Shown: positions 16,987-25,466 of the stretch, piece by piece | Numbering within the stretch: position 1 is the first letter of the stretch | Layout of the letters: each line of letters begins with the position of its first letter | Source: RHLJ01 sp963974345 | Lineage (GTDB): Bacteria > Bacteroidota > Rhodothermia > Balneolales > Balneolaceae | Assembly: GCA_963974345.1 (NCBI GenBank) | Contig: CAXBBW010000005.1 | Coordinates: 1 to 64,000, forward strand | Direction: 5' to 3' | DNA length: 64,000 nt | Made by a program: the position numbers and the translations under genes | The notes under the pieces: generated by a model | The model's database searches: none | What the model saw: only the letters and a program-made list of their open reading frames with translations | What the model was told of the DNA's origin: nothing

Positions 16987-17109
16987 ATGTCAAAAGGAAA
17001 ATCGATAAAAAAGAACTCCGGTAAAACCGCGCCTTTAAAGACCTTAAAAGAAAAACGAGCTGCCAAGGCTGAGAAAAAGAATGGTAAGAAAAGCTTTATA
17101 GAAAGCTGA
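16987..17109 (+). CDS. small lysine-rich protein, copy 1 (40 aa)
   Basis: A 40-codon ORF (MSKGKSIKKNSGK..., ending KSFIES) with the core LKEKRAAKAEKK. It is strongly basic and probably disordered, as small ribosome- or nucleic-acid-associated proteins often are. A near paralogue follows 164 bp downstream. Conservation of the core between copies while the tails differ supports real coding. The family is unnamed to me. Confidence 0.65.
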   Translation: MSKGKSIKKNSGKTAPLKTLKEKRAAKAEKKNGKKSFIES

Positions 17110-17273
17110 TTTTATTTTTACTACACGCCTTATTGATACCATAAAGATTGAAAAATATATTTTTCATAGACTATATTTATAGATCAAAAATAGCGGTAAT
17201 ATTGGATTAGGGATATCCAAAAACTGGAAACTCCAATAATGATATTCCTTTTAAACCAATGGGAGTAACCCTC

Positions 17274-17384
17274 ATGTCAAAAGAAAAATCAGTAAAAAAA
17301 TCCGAGAAAAAAGCTCCAGCTAAAAATCTTAAAGAAAAAAGAGCTGCAAAAGCAGAAAAGAAAAGCGGCAAGCTTTTTAAGTAA
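17274..17384 (+). CDS. small lysine-rich protein, copy 2 (36 aa)
   Basis: A 36-codon ORF (MSKEKSVKKSEKK..., ending SGKLFK). It repeats the MSK.KS.KK start and the LKEKRAAKAEKK core of the upstream copy, with different DNA at many third positions, indicating selection on protein. GGGAG precedes the ATG as a possible SD. A hairpin terminator follows. Function unknown; nucleic-acid binding is a guess from charge only. Confidence 0.68.
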   Translation: MSKEKSVKKSEKKAPAKNLKEKRAAKAEKKSGKLFK

Positions 17385-17396
17385 GAGCTTATTCAA

Positions 17397-17428
17397 AAGG
17401 GAAATCGTATAAACGACCGATTTCCCTT
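17397..17428 (+). terminator. hairpin terminator after the lysine-rich gene
   Basis: An 11-bp perfect stem, AAGGGAAATCG and CGATTTCCCTT, with a 10-nt loop, placed 12 bp after the stop. The following CTTATCTTATC tract is only moderately T-rich. Confidence 0.6.
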
Positions 17429-17568
17429 CTTATCTTATCTGATTAATCCATTATCAAACTTTCTTAGCTCTGCTCTTTTAAGTTTGTACACAGTTTTTAT
17501 TTAAATAACACTTGTTTCATCATTCTTTTTATAGTTTCTTCATTTCATAAAAACTATTCGCTTCAAGA

Positions 17569-18284
17569 ATGAATTTCTTAAGAAAACTACGTAGAGGGAA
17601 AATGGGTAAAAGTGGATCTTTACGCTATTTAGCTTATGGTATTGGAGAAATTGTATTAGTTGTGATTGGAATTTTGATAGCAGTTTCACTCAATAATTGG
17701 AACGAAGAAAAAAAGAGTACGGAAGAGTTGAACAATATTTACTCATTGTTAAAGCCGATCTGCAAAATGATTTACAGGACATCCAAAGAGTAATGGGTTT
17801 TCATGAAAATACCAGTCATCTATACCGAAAAGTTTTAACCGACTCTCTTACTAGAGAAGATTATTTTACGTACGAAAGAGCTCCATTTCTAATTCTTGGG
17901 TATCCAGAAGTATCATTTGATAAAAGAGGACTGAATTTACTTAGTGAATTTAGAAGTAATACAGACCATGTTCAGGATAGTTTAGCTTCAAAAATTGTAG
18001 ACTTCTACACAGAGCGTCTACTCGAAATTAAAGTAGACGATGATTTCAGGGCAAAGGATTTTGAGGACAATTACTTCCATTGGAAAAATACCTACCCATG
18101 GTGGCACTCGTTTATCTCTAGAACTAATATTGATGGTTTTGTGGAATATGCCTTAACTGATGTCGACTATAAGAATCGAGTCGCCAATGCATACTTCTTA
18201 ACCTACGATGTTTTTCTTCCTGAACTTGTTGCATTCAAGACTCAAGCAGAGGAGATTATCGGAAATATTGAGAAGCGTGAATAA
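17569..18284 (+). pseudogene. frameshifted DUF6090-like membrane-anchored protein
   Basis: Two overlapping frames together make one roughly 238-aa protein of a common Bacteroidota type. The first frame (17569-17793) has the basic start, GKSGSLRYLAYGIGEIVLVVIGILIAVSLNNWNE with its single membrane helix. The rest (EQYLLIVKADLQNDLQD through AEEIIGNIEKRE) is in the -1 frame, open from about 17697. The break maps near a run of seven A (17708-17714). In the first frame this reads A AAA AAG, a classic -1 slippery heptamer, so it may be programmed slippage, a true mutation or a sequencing error. Family function is unknown. Confidence 0.7.
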
Positions 18285-18295
18285 TAAACTTCTGG

Positions 18296-19333
18296 TTAGA
18301 ATATTTGTCTAAAAGCAGTTTTAACCCTTTCCAACTCACTATCTCCAATCTGGAAATGGAAAGTAGCTCTAAGCGTTTTTGGTCCAAACGGAACTACATG
18401 AATATCTTTTTTGGCTAGTTTTTTTTGAGCTGAAACAGCATCTTCTTCCAGTAAATCAAAAATTACAATATTGGTTTCAACCGAATCTAAGTCGATGGAG
18501 AGTTTCGAGCATTCGGAAACTGTTTTAGCAAACTCTTTAGCTCTATGATGATCTTCTTTCATCAACTCCCAATTATTATCTAAAGCGTACTCCGCCGCCG
18601 CCGCAAGCAATCCAATCTGGCGCATCCCTCCTCCCCACATTTTTCGGTATCGACGAGCTTTGGCAATTCGTTCTTTTGATGATAGTAACATTGACCCGAC
18701 TGGGGCTCCTAATCCTTTACTGAAACAAACTGAAATGGTGTCTGCAATTTGCCCAAAAAACTTTGGAGCAATTCCTGTGGCTGTCATTGCATTCCAAATT
18801 CTTGCCCCATCTAAATGAACTAGCAACGCATTTTCATATGCAAAAGCTCTTATCGCGCTCAGTTCTTCCTCCGAGTAACAGCTCCCGCCACCTTTGTTTG
18901 TTGTATTTTCTAGACAAACTACTTTCGTTTTAGCTTCCCAATCGAACGCTCCTTTAATCTGATTCTCTAATTCAGTAACACTCAATTTCCCATTCTTTCC
19001 TATTAATGGTTTAATCTGAACGCCTGATAAAAAGGCTGCTCCGCCAGTTTCATAATTATAAATATGCCCTTTTTCATCAATTAGAATTTCATCTCCAGAT
19101 TCTGTCAACACCTTGATTCCCAATTGGTTACTCATTACTCCACTTGGTACAAATAAACCTGATTCCATTCCAAACATAGCAGCTACTTTTTTCTGAAAGG
19201 CATTTACTGTAGGGTCCTCTTCAAATACATCATCTCCAACAATAGCTCCTATCATTGCATTTAACATTTCGGGAGTTGGCTTGGTAACGGTATCACTTCT
19301 TAAATCTATCATCTTTGTGCTTTTCTTTTTCAT
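18296..19333 (-). CDS. ltaE: low-specificity L-threonine aldolase
   Basis: A 345-aa PLP enzyme. The family start MIDLRSDTVTKPTPEML, the GDDVFEEDPTV loop, the LENTTNKGGGSCY segment, LHLDGARIWNA (cofactor Asp) and the Schiff-base lysine in VCFSKGLGAPVGS are all present, as is RKMWGGGMRQIG. It splits L-threonine or allo-threonine to glycine and acetaldehyde. It is transcribed alone, divergently from the lycopene cyclase, with 147 bp between them. The first six residues (MKKKST) are extra to the usual start; M8 is an alternative. Confidence 0.92.
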   Translation of the reverse strand: MKKKSTKMIDLRSDTVTKPTPEMLNAMIGAIVGDDVFEEDPTVNAFQKKVAAMFGMESGLFVPSGVMSNQLGIKVLTESGDEILIDEKGHIYNYETGGAAFLSGVQIKPLIGKNGKLSVTELENQIKGAFDWEAKTKVVCLENTTNKGGGSCYSEEELSAIRAFAYENALLVHLDGARIWNAMTATGIAPKFFGQIADTISVCFSKGLGAPVGSMLLSSKERIAKARRYRKMWGGGMRQIGLLAAAAEYALDNNWELMKEDHHRAKEFAKTVSECSKLSIDLDSVETNIVIFDLLEEDAVSAQKKLAKKDIHVVPFGPKTLRATFHFQIGDSELERVKTAFRQIF

Positions 19334-19480
19334 TGGGATGGAATATACTCAAAGACTAAAGAGTAGTAATTAAAAAATCGTTTTCGAATCAAGATTATCA
19401 ATTGGCAATCATCCATTATCCGCAAATTTTCTTCAATCTTAATAAAAGAATGAACTCTGCTGCAATAAACATTAATACTT

Positions 19481-20635
19481 TTGAGTAGCAATAAATACGA
19501 TATCATAATAGCCGGTGGTGGACTATCTGGTTTAAGCCTTGCTTGGTATTTAGCTAAAGGTGATTACAAAGGCGAGGTGTTAGTTGTTGATTCTACTTTT
19601 GCCCCAAGAAATAGTAAGACTTGGTGCTTTTGGAGCAAGGAAAAACCTCCCTTTCATGAAATCGTCTATAAAAAATGGCGGAAGACATTCTTCTCTGCAT
19701 TAGATTTTGACGCTTTCTTATACATGCAAAATCATAGTTATTTTTGTGTTCGAGAAAGTGACTTTAAAGAATATGTACTTACTGAACTTAAAGAGAGAAA
19801 GAACTTTCATTTGCTAGAAGAAAGTATTCTGGACTTTTCATCCAACCAAATGAAAGCAGTACTAGTAACTAAATCTAGCGATACTTATCTAGCTGACTAT
19901 ATTTTCCAAAGTATTTTCAACCCTATTTCAGAAAATCAAAAACAACCTAAATATCCACTGATCCAACATTTTCAAGGACTCGAAATCAAAACAAATATTC
20001 CTGTTTTTGATCCCGAGACCTTCACAATTATGGATTTTGATGAAGATTTCACTGATGGTATAGCTTTTATTTACGTACTTCCCTTTCGGCAAAATAGAGC
20101 TTTGGTTGAATACACTGTCTTTTCTACAACTCCTTTCAAAAAGAAGAAAGAGTATCGAAAAAAGATTAAAGCTTACTTAATGGATAGGTACAATTTATCG
20201 AGAGAAGATTATGAAATTAGGAGAAAAGAATATGGGGAAATCCCCATGGAAGACCGTGAATACAATCCGACTTATGCACCAAAAATAGTTAATATTGGCA
20301 CTGTTGGTGGACTTACTAAACCCAGTACAGGATATACTTTCACACGAATTCAAGATTATTCCAAAAAACTAGCTGAGTCAATAATTAAAGGTGAAGAAGT
20401 ACTTTTACCAACACAATCTGAATCCCGATATCGATATTATGACCTTTTGCTTTTACACATAATGCATACTTCTTCTAAAGAAAGTCTTCGAGTTTTTAGA
20501 GAGCTTTTTAAAAATAATTCTCTTGATAATATTTTCGACTTTCTTTCTGAGGATACTAGTTTTTCGGAAGATTTAAAGATAATGAGTAGCGTACCTTATA
20601 CCCCATTCTTAAAAGCTATTTCAAAGAATTTATAA
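19481..20635 (+). CDS. crtY: lycopene cyclase (CrtY/CrtL-type)
   Basis: A 384-aa flavoprotein with a GGGLSGLSLAWYL dinucleotide-binding start, the WCFW motif, the DFDEDFTDGIAFIYVLPF strand, and IGTVGGLTKPSTGYTF, all typical of lycopene beta-cyclases. It would convert lycopene to beta-carotene at the membrane for pigments or retinal. No other crt gene is close. The start is a TTG at 19481: an in-frame stop lies 15 bp upstream, and the next ATG would cut into the domain. The downstream flavodoxin-like gene begins 46 bp later. Confidence 0.85.
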   Translation: MSSNKYDIIIAGGGLSGLSLAWYLAKGDYKGEVLVVDSTFAPRNSKTWCFWSKEKPPFHEIVYKKWRKTFFSALDFDAFLYMQNHSYFCVRESDFKEYVLTELKERKNFHLLEESILDFSSNQMKAVLVTKSSDTYLADYIFQSIFNPISENQKQPKYPLIQHFQGLEIKTNIPVFDPETFTIMDFDEDFTDGIAFIYVLPFRQNRALVEYTVFSTTPFKKKKEYRKKIKAYLMDRYNLSREDYEIRRKEYGEIPMEDREYNPTYAPKIVNIGTVGGLTKPSTGYTFTRIQDYSKKLAESIIKGEEVLLPTQSESRYRYYDLLLLHIMHTSSKESLRVFRELFKNNSLDNIFDFLSEDTSFSEDLKIMSSVPYTPFLKAISKNL

Positions 20636-20717
20636 TCAACGTTCCTTTCTTTATCAAAAATTCATAGAAAGCTATTACTCTATGTTAACTATTATAGGAA
20701 ACAGTTTCGGAGGGAGT

Positions 20718-21194
20718 ATGAAGGCTTTAATTATATACATGAGTAATCATGGAACAACGGAAAAAATTGTAGATAGATTAAGTTCTTTACTTGGATATAA
20801 TACTTCTACTATCATAAACCTTCGAAATCAAGAAGTTCCTAACTTAGAAGATTTTGATACTATTATTATTGGTGGATCGGTTCATGCCGGGAAAATCCAA
20901 AAGAAATTACGACTCTTTTGTTCATCTAAACTAGAGGAATTAGTCACCAAAAAAATAGGACTATTTTTATGCTATATGGATGATAAAAATAGGTATGAAG
21001 AATTTCTAAACTCTTTCCCTGGAGAACTTATTGATCATGCTAAGGCAAGTGGTTTTTTTGGAGGCGAATTACTGTTTGAAAAAATGAATTTTATTGAAAA
21101 AGCTGTTGCTAAAAAAGTAAGCAAACATAAAGAATCTGTTTCTCGAATAAACTCACAAGCGATCAATCATTTTGCTATTCAAATAACCGGGTAA
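20718..21194 (+). CDS. flavodoxin-domain protein (HemG-like)
   Basis: About 158 aa. The FMN phosphate loop (YMSNHGTTEKIVDRL), DFDTIIIGGSVHAGKIQKKL and GLFLCYMDDKNRYEEFL show a short-chain flavodoxin of the HemG/flavodoxin-5 type, which includes protoporphyrinogen oxidase and other quinone-linked reductases. The ATG at 20718 is preceded by GGAGGG and begins at the first beta strand, so it is preferred to the ATG at 20682, which adds 12 residues. The exact substrate is unknown. Confidence 0.75.
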   Translation: MKALIIYMSNHGTTEKIVDRLSSLLGYNTSTIINLRNQEVPNLEDFDTIIIGGSVHAGKIQKKLRLFCSSKLEELVTKKIGLFLCYMDDKNRYEEFLNSFPGELIDHAKASGFFGGELLFEKMNFIEKAVAKKVSKHKESVSRINSQAINHFAIQITG

Positions 21195-21300
21195 ATTACT
21201 TTTTTACTTATAAGGCATAGTTTTTATTTAAAATTGGAATAGTTTTATTACCTTTCAAAATCGGGTTCAACAGTCCTCGTAAAACAAAATTCGGGTAACC

Positions 21301-21792
21301 ATGAGAAAAAAAATAACTAATTATTCCTTATTAGCTTTATTAGTGGCAAGCTTCTTAACACCATCTTGTGCTTCAATTTTTAAGGGATCAAGTGCAGATG
21401 TTAGGGTAAATTCAAATCCTGCAGGTGCAGATATATTTATTAATGGAATAGATAGAGGTGTAACTCCTCAAACCTTATCATTAAAGAGAAACCAAGACTA
21501 TGTACTCACTTTTAAGAAAGAGGGTTATGAAGATGTTAATTTCGAAGTAGCAAAGAAATTTGATATTGGAACTGCTGTTGTTGGTAATATTTTCTCGTGG
21601 GGTCTAATTGGGCTTATTGTCGATATTGGTACCGGAGCTGCATATTCTTTAACTCCTGCTGATGTTGAAGCAAACTTAGGAAGTATGCAACAAGCTGGTA
21701 TTATTGATGCAAATGCTAATCTTGAGAATGGCGATATATTTGTATTTATGCTCACATCAGATCAATGGGAAGAAATAAAAGCTGGTAAGTAA
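21301..21792 (+). CDS. PEGA-domain lipoprotein
   Basis: A 163-aa lipoprotein. The signal peptide ends at a lipobox with C23 (LTPSC). A PEGA-like domain follows (VRVNSNPAGADIFINGIDRGVTPQTLSLKRNQDYVLTFKKEGYE). PEGA repeats are common in surface and cell-wall-associated proteins. The remaining part has a glycine-rich hydrophobic stretch (GNIFSWGLIGLIVDIGTGAAYSL). It is read alone and ends at a terminator. Confidence 0.85.
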   Translation: MRKKITNYSLLALLVASFLTPSCASIFKGSSADVRVNSNPAGADIFINGIDRGVTPQTLSLKRNQDYVLTFKKEGYEDVNFEVAKKFDIGTAVVGNIFSWGLIGLIVDIGTGAAYSLTPADVEANLGSMQQAGIIDANANLENGDIFVFMLTSDQWEEIKAGK

Positions 21793-21817
21793 ATTACTTT
21801 TTCGTTTTGAAGCCCAG

Positions 21818-21847
21818 TTATTAAAAATTGCTGAGCTTTTTTATTTT
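21818..21847 (+). terminator. terminator of the PEGA lipoprotein gene
   Basis: An imperfect stem, AGCCCAG and CTGAGCT, followed by a T6 tract 25-50 bp after the stop codon. Confidence 0.6.
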
Positions 21848-21902
21848 GTCCCCTATTTAAATAATAATTTGTTATTTAAATAACCCTTAATACATATTAT
21901 TT

Positions 21903-22247
21903 ATGGCTTACAACGAGTTACTTGCAGAACGTATACTCAATGTTTTAGATCAAAAATCTGTCGATTACATCTCGAAAAAAATGTTTGGAGGTATATGTTT
22001 TATGGTTAATGATAAAATGTGTTTTGGCGTTATTAAAGATGATTTAATGGCAAGAGTTGGTGAAGAAGCTGAAATAACCTATCAAAATGATGAGGGTGTT
22101 CGACCAATGGATTTTACAACGAAAAGAATGAAAGGCTATTTGTATGTAAATCAAATGGCTCTTGATAAAGATCATGATCTTGAACTTTGGGTTCAACGCT
22201 GCCTTAATTTCAATCCAAAAGCCAAATCCAGCAAAAAAAGAAAATAG
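21903..22247 (+). CDS. TfoX N-terminal-domain protein
   Basis: A 114-aa single-domain protein. Family features are KKMFGGICFMVNDKMCFGVIKDDLMARVG and the MDFTTKRMKGYLYV strand. TfoX-N proteins are related to the competence regulator Sxy/TfoX but often stand alone with unknown roles. The tail is lysine-rich. The next gene is a Cys-rich small protein 72 bp downstream. Confidence 0.85.
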   Translation: MAYNELLAERILNVLDQKSVDYISKKMFGGICFMVNDKMCFGVIKDDLMARVGEEAEITYQNDEGVRPMDFTTKRMKGYLYVNQMALDKDHDLELWVQRCLNFNPKAKSSKKRK

Positions 22248-22318
22248 AAATAATTTTTATGAATCCTTTTGCCCCAATTACCATCTACTTGTTGAACATC
22301 AACTAAATTAATTAAATT

Positions 22319-22444
22319 ATGAGCACAACAACTTCTTGCCAATGTACCAATTGTGATTGCACACAATGTGATTGTGGAAATTGTAAAACCAATAATTGTA
22401 CCTGTGTAAATTGTGATTGCACTAAATGTGACTGCTGCAAATAA
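22319..22444 (+). CDS. 41-aa metallothionein-like cysteine-rich protein
   Basis: A 41-codon ORF with 14 cysteines. Two similar blocks, CTNCDCTQCDC and VNCDCTKCDC, show CxC and CxxC spacing characteristic of metallothioneins. No His or aromatic residue is present. Its TAA stop overlaps the ATG of the SigZ-like sigma factor in TAATG, so translation of the pair is coupled. The sigma factor itself has a Cys-rich tail. The likely role is metal or redox binding that reports to, or is co-regulated with, the sigma factor; this is inferred from composition and position. It does not match BmtA or MymT sequences that I know. Confidence 0.75.
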   Translation: MSTTTSCQCTNCDCTQCDCGNCKTNNCTCVNCDCTKCDCCK

Positions 22445-22992
22445 TGAAAAAAGACACTCAAGATATTTGGGACTCAATGAAAGAGTCCCTTTTCTTCTTT
22501 ATTCTGAAAAGAGTTAAAGACGAAGATACCTCAAAGGATATCTTGCAAGAAGTCTTTATCAAAGTTCATCTAAATCTGGAAAACTTAAGAGACCTTTCGA
22601 AAGTACAATCTTGGGTTTTTCAGATTACTAGAAATCAAGTAGCTGAATATTTTAGAAAGTCAGATCGGCAGGTTTCGCTAAGCGAATTCAACGAGAAAAA
22701 TCTATCTGATGATTTTGAACACTCAGAAATTGACTTCTGTTGTTTTGAAAACCTTATTGATGAACTTCCCGAGAAGTATAGCGAAGTTCTCACTTTGATA
22801 AATGTAGAAGGGAAAAAACAAAAGGAGGCTGCAAAACAGCTTCATCTAAGTCTACCAAATATAAAGTCTAGAGTACACCGAGCTAAAGAAATGCTTAAAC
22901 AGCAATTTATAGACTGCTGTCAATTTTCACTCAATGAAAAAGGATTGCTTGTTGGTGAACAGAATTGCCAGCGATGTAATTGTGCTACTTGA
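22444..22992 (+). CDS. sigZ: SigZ-like ECF sigma factor with Cys-rich tail
   Basis: A 182-aa sigma-70 family protein. Region 2 is visible (FILKRVKDEDTSKDILQEVFIKVH, SWVFQITRNQVAEYFRK). Region 4 includes LPEKYSEVLTLINVEGKKQKEAAKQLHLSLPNIKSRVHRAKEML. The C-terminus is Cys-rich (C158, C159, C175, C178, C180), a trait of SigZ-type factors that suggests metal or thiol sensing. It starts on the stop codon of the metallothionein-like ORF. Its 3' end overlaps convergent rsmE by 8 bp. No anti-sigma factor is adjacent. Confidence 0.85.
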   Translation: MKKDTQDIWDSMKESLFFFILKRVKDEDTSKDILQEVFIKVHLNLENLRDLSKVQSWVFQITRNQVAEYFRKSDRQVSLSEFNEKNLSDDFEHSEIDFCCFENLIDELPEKYSEVLTLINVEGKKQKEAAKQLHLSLPNIKSRVHRAKEMLKQQFIDCCQFSLNEKGLLVGEQNCQRCNCAT

Positions 22993-23686
22993 TGTATAAA
23001 TATTGAGATAAAAAAGCCATAACCGCGGTTTCTGCTCTAAGTCTATTTTTACCTAACGAAACGAACTCCCCTCCTTTTTTCTGATTTAATGCTACTTCTC
23101 TTGAAGAAAAACCTCCTTCAGGACCAACTAGTAAAACGGTTTGTTCTTTTACCAACGGTTTGGGTTGATTTGACACTTCAATTTCTTCGTGTGCCATTAT
23201 ATATTCAGAGTCATGGTAATGATTAAATACCTCATCCAATGAGTTCAGAACAACTAATTTAGGAAGCCAGAATCTACCACATTGTTTAAACGCGCTTACA
23301 ATTTGTGTAAATAAACGCTCTTCATTTAATTTCGAACGCTCCGAGTGATCAGCATTAAACAAACAGATTTCCCATGCATCAAGTTCTACTGTTTTTTCGA
23401 TAGCAAATTCTAATCGATCCCTTTTTTTGATAACTCCTAACGCTAAGACTTTTCTTTTGGATGGAATATCTTCTACCGACTTTTCGATTACTTTACTGAT
23501 TACAGTTCGTTTATTTATTTCCGTAATCTCTGCTTTAAACCTACTTCCCTCACCATCTGCGACAAGAATATGATCACCCACCTTATGACGAAGCACTTTA
23601 CTGATATGCAACGCTTCTTGATCTTTAATTTCCACCGACTGCTCTACATTGAAATCTGATTTAGGAGCGTAGAAAATGTTATTCAT
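22985..23686 (-). CDS. rsmE: 16S rRNA (uracil-1498-N3)-methyltransferase
   Basis: A 233-aa SPOUT methyltransferase. The N-terminal PUA-like region (HISKVLRHKVGDHILVADGEG) and the C-terminal knot motifs LLVGPEGGFSSREV and SLGKNRLRAETAVMAFLS are diagnostic of RsmE, which methylates U1498 in 16S rRNA. Length is typical. It appears monocistronic and converges on the sigma factor. Confidence 0.94.
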   Translation of the reverse strand: MNNIFYAPKSDFNVEQSVEIKDQEALHISKVLRHKVGDHILVADGEGSRFKAEITEINKRTVISKVIEKSVEDIPSKRKVLALGVIKKRDRLEFAIEKTVELDAWEICLFNADHSERSKLNEERLFTQIVSAFKQCGRFWLPKLVVLNSLDEVFNHYHDSEYIMAHEEIEVSNQPKPLVKEQTVLLVGPEGGFSSREVALNQKKGGEFVSLGKNRLRAETAVMAFLSQYLYIK

Positions 23687-23979
23687 TTAAATATTTTTGA
23701 ATTAATAACATATTAAAACAAATAAAGCCATACTGAGCCTTGTTTCAATATCGATAAAGTTAAATAATAAGGTGATAAAAATTAGTGAACTTCTGAAGGT
23801 AAGTTTTTAGATGAAAGGAAAAGTTAAATAAACTACAAACTGATCCTTTTGAGGATACTTCCGAAGGACCTTGTTGGATAAAATACGAGAGATATACACT
23901 TGAGTACACAAGAAATCAATACCCAATTAGTTCCTTCGCTTTCGCTCTGGTTGACTTTAAAAAAATTACTATCGAGTAT
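23687..23979. other. intergenic region without clear genes
   Basis: About 290 bp between rsmE and the ferredoxin-like gene. I see AT-rich sequence with no credible ORF, terminator or tRNA. Confidence 0.4.
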
Positions 23980-24201
23980 TTACTTAGATACAGCCTTTAA
24001 ATAGGCACCGGGTTCAAATGCAGTTTCTCCAGTTTCAAACATTAATTCGAGATAAGGCTCACACATCCTGCAATTATTACTGCAAAAGTCCATTGCTTGA
24101 AGTTCAGAAACTTCTGTTATCTCTTCCTGCTCTGCATATTCTTTAATTTCAGTAAATGTCTTGTTATGACATATACATCGATTGACTAACAGGTTACTCA
24201 T
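23980..24201 (-). CDS. BFD-like [2Fe-2S] protein
   Basis: A 73-aa protein with cysteines in CICH near the N-terminus and in FCSNNCRMCEPYLELMF. This is the pattern of bacterioferritin-associated ferredoxin-like [2Fe-2S] domains, with an extra cysteine. Its ATG overlaps the stop of the dCTP deaminase gene by 4 bp, so it is coupled to it. A possible role is electron transfer or iron release; no bacterioferritin is nearby. The pairing with dcd is unusual. Confidence 0.7.
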   Translation of the reverse strand: MSNLLVNRCICHNKTFTEIKEYAEQEEITEVSELQAMDFCSNNCRMCEPYLELMFETGETAFEPGAYLKAVSK

Positions 24202-25412
24202 GGTTGTTTGAAGTGCTTACCAAGTTTAAGTCCTTGGCCCTGATAATTGCTATCAATCTCGGTTCCATAAATGAACTCAGGTAGTTCAGTATTCGGCTCA
24301 AACTGCATACTAAACAAAGTCTGACCATCTTCTATCATAAACGGAACATCATGAGAACGGACTTCCAACACAGCTCTAGCTCCTTTATCGTCAATACTTC
24401 CACCAAAACCACTATCAAAGAACCCCGCGTAATGCGTTCTAAGCTCTCCTGATCCGGTATCATATGCCATCATTTCACAAGCTAAATGAGCAGGAACTCG
24501 AATTCGTTCTTTGGAAGCGAAAATATAAAAGGCTTCTGGTTCAAGGATAAATTTAGCATCAGGTCTGGCATAGATAGGTTCCCAGAATTCATCTACTTCA
24601 TAGTGATTGATATTTTCCAGATCGATAAAGTTCACATGCTTTTTGCCTTTATATCCAATAATCTCTCCTTTCTTGCCCTTAAGCTGAACACTCATGAAAA
24701 GACCTTTATTCACTTTAATTTGATCCATCGAAACAGGATTCACATTCTCATCAAATAACAAAGGGTCTGTAGCGTGAATTCGTAATAAATCCTGATCAGG
24801 AACTACTTCAAATCCATGCCGAACACGAAGTTGATTCAATCGCTGACCCGTTTTCACTTTTATAGAAAATGATTTAGGTACTACTTCTAAATATAAATTT
24901 CCTTGATAACCTGGCGTTACTTCCTCAAACCTATGTGAATAATCTGTAATTACCCGTGTGAAAACATCCAGACGACCGGTAGAACTTTTAGGATTTGCTT
25001 TCGCCGAGAGATTTTCTAACGAGTGAAGTTGAACTTCACCATGATTTGCTTGACCGTTTTTGTAGCCTTGATTTATGGAATAATGAGATTTTGGGAGATT
25101 CAGTTTCTCCAACAAAGGAATAATGTATACACAATTTTCTTCGAGAACAGCTCCCTCTTTTAACGAAAATGAATACTGCTTTAACTGTTCAATTTTTTCC
25201 TCAACCGTTTCATTTTCGGGAAGAAAACTACACCGTACTCGATAGGCAATTTCTCCTAAACGGAGATCCAATGAATTAGGCTGAAATTGATCGTCCAGAA
25301 TAGGATAATCAGGGTGAGCATCTAAAATTCCAAGTTCTCTAAGAACTCTGAGTTTTTGAACTGGAATAACTCCTTTGGTACGTAAGTGAACTTCTTTTGC
25401 AGTGGTAGTCAT
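24198..25412 (-). CDS. dcd: bidomain 2'-deoxycytidine 5'-triphosphate deaminase
   Basis: About 404 aa, twice the size of classical Dcd. Two Dcd-type halves are visible. The first has QPNSLDLRLG, then ANPKSSTGRLDVFTR and GYQGNLYLEVVPKSFSIKVKTGQRLNQLR. The second has a similar strand order ending GGSIDDKGARAVLEVRSHDVPF and GQTLFSMQFE. It makes dUTP from dCTP for thymidylate synthesis. The open frame reaches a TTG at 25466, but ATG at 25412 (MTTTAKEV) is a better start. It is the first gene of the unit with the ferredoxin-like protein. Confidence 0.85.
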   Translation of the reverse strand: MTTTAKEVHLRTKGVIPVQKLRVLRELGILDAHPDYPILDDQFQPNSLDLRLGEIAYRVRCSFLPENETVEEKIEQLKQYSFSLKEGAVLEENCVYIIPLLEKLNLPKSHYSINQGYKNGQANHGEVQLHSLENLSAKANPKSSTGRLDVFTRVITDYSHRFEEVTPGYQGNLYLEVVPKSFSIKVKTGQRLNQLRVRHGFEVVPDQDLLRIHATDPLLFDENVNPVSMDQIKVNKGLFMSVQLKGKKGEIIGYKGKKHVNFIDLENINHYEVDEFWEPIYARPDAKFILEPEAFYIFASKERIRVPAHLACEMMAYDTGSGELRTHYAGFFDSGFGGSIDDKGARAVLEVRSHDVPFMIEDGQTLFSMQFEPNTELPEFIYGTEIDSNYQGQGLKLGKHFKQP

Positions 25413-25466
25413 TAATCGCTTGTCTTCAATTTGCTTGGAAGATACTAAGGTAGAAGCTTTGAGCAA

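Noticed and set aside
22193..22477. 94-codon minus-strand ORF
   Set aside because: It is antisense to the Cys-rich ORF and the start of the sigma factor, whose coding signs are much stronger.
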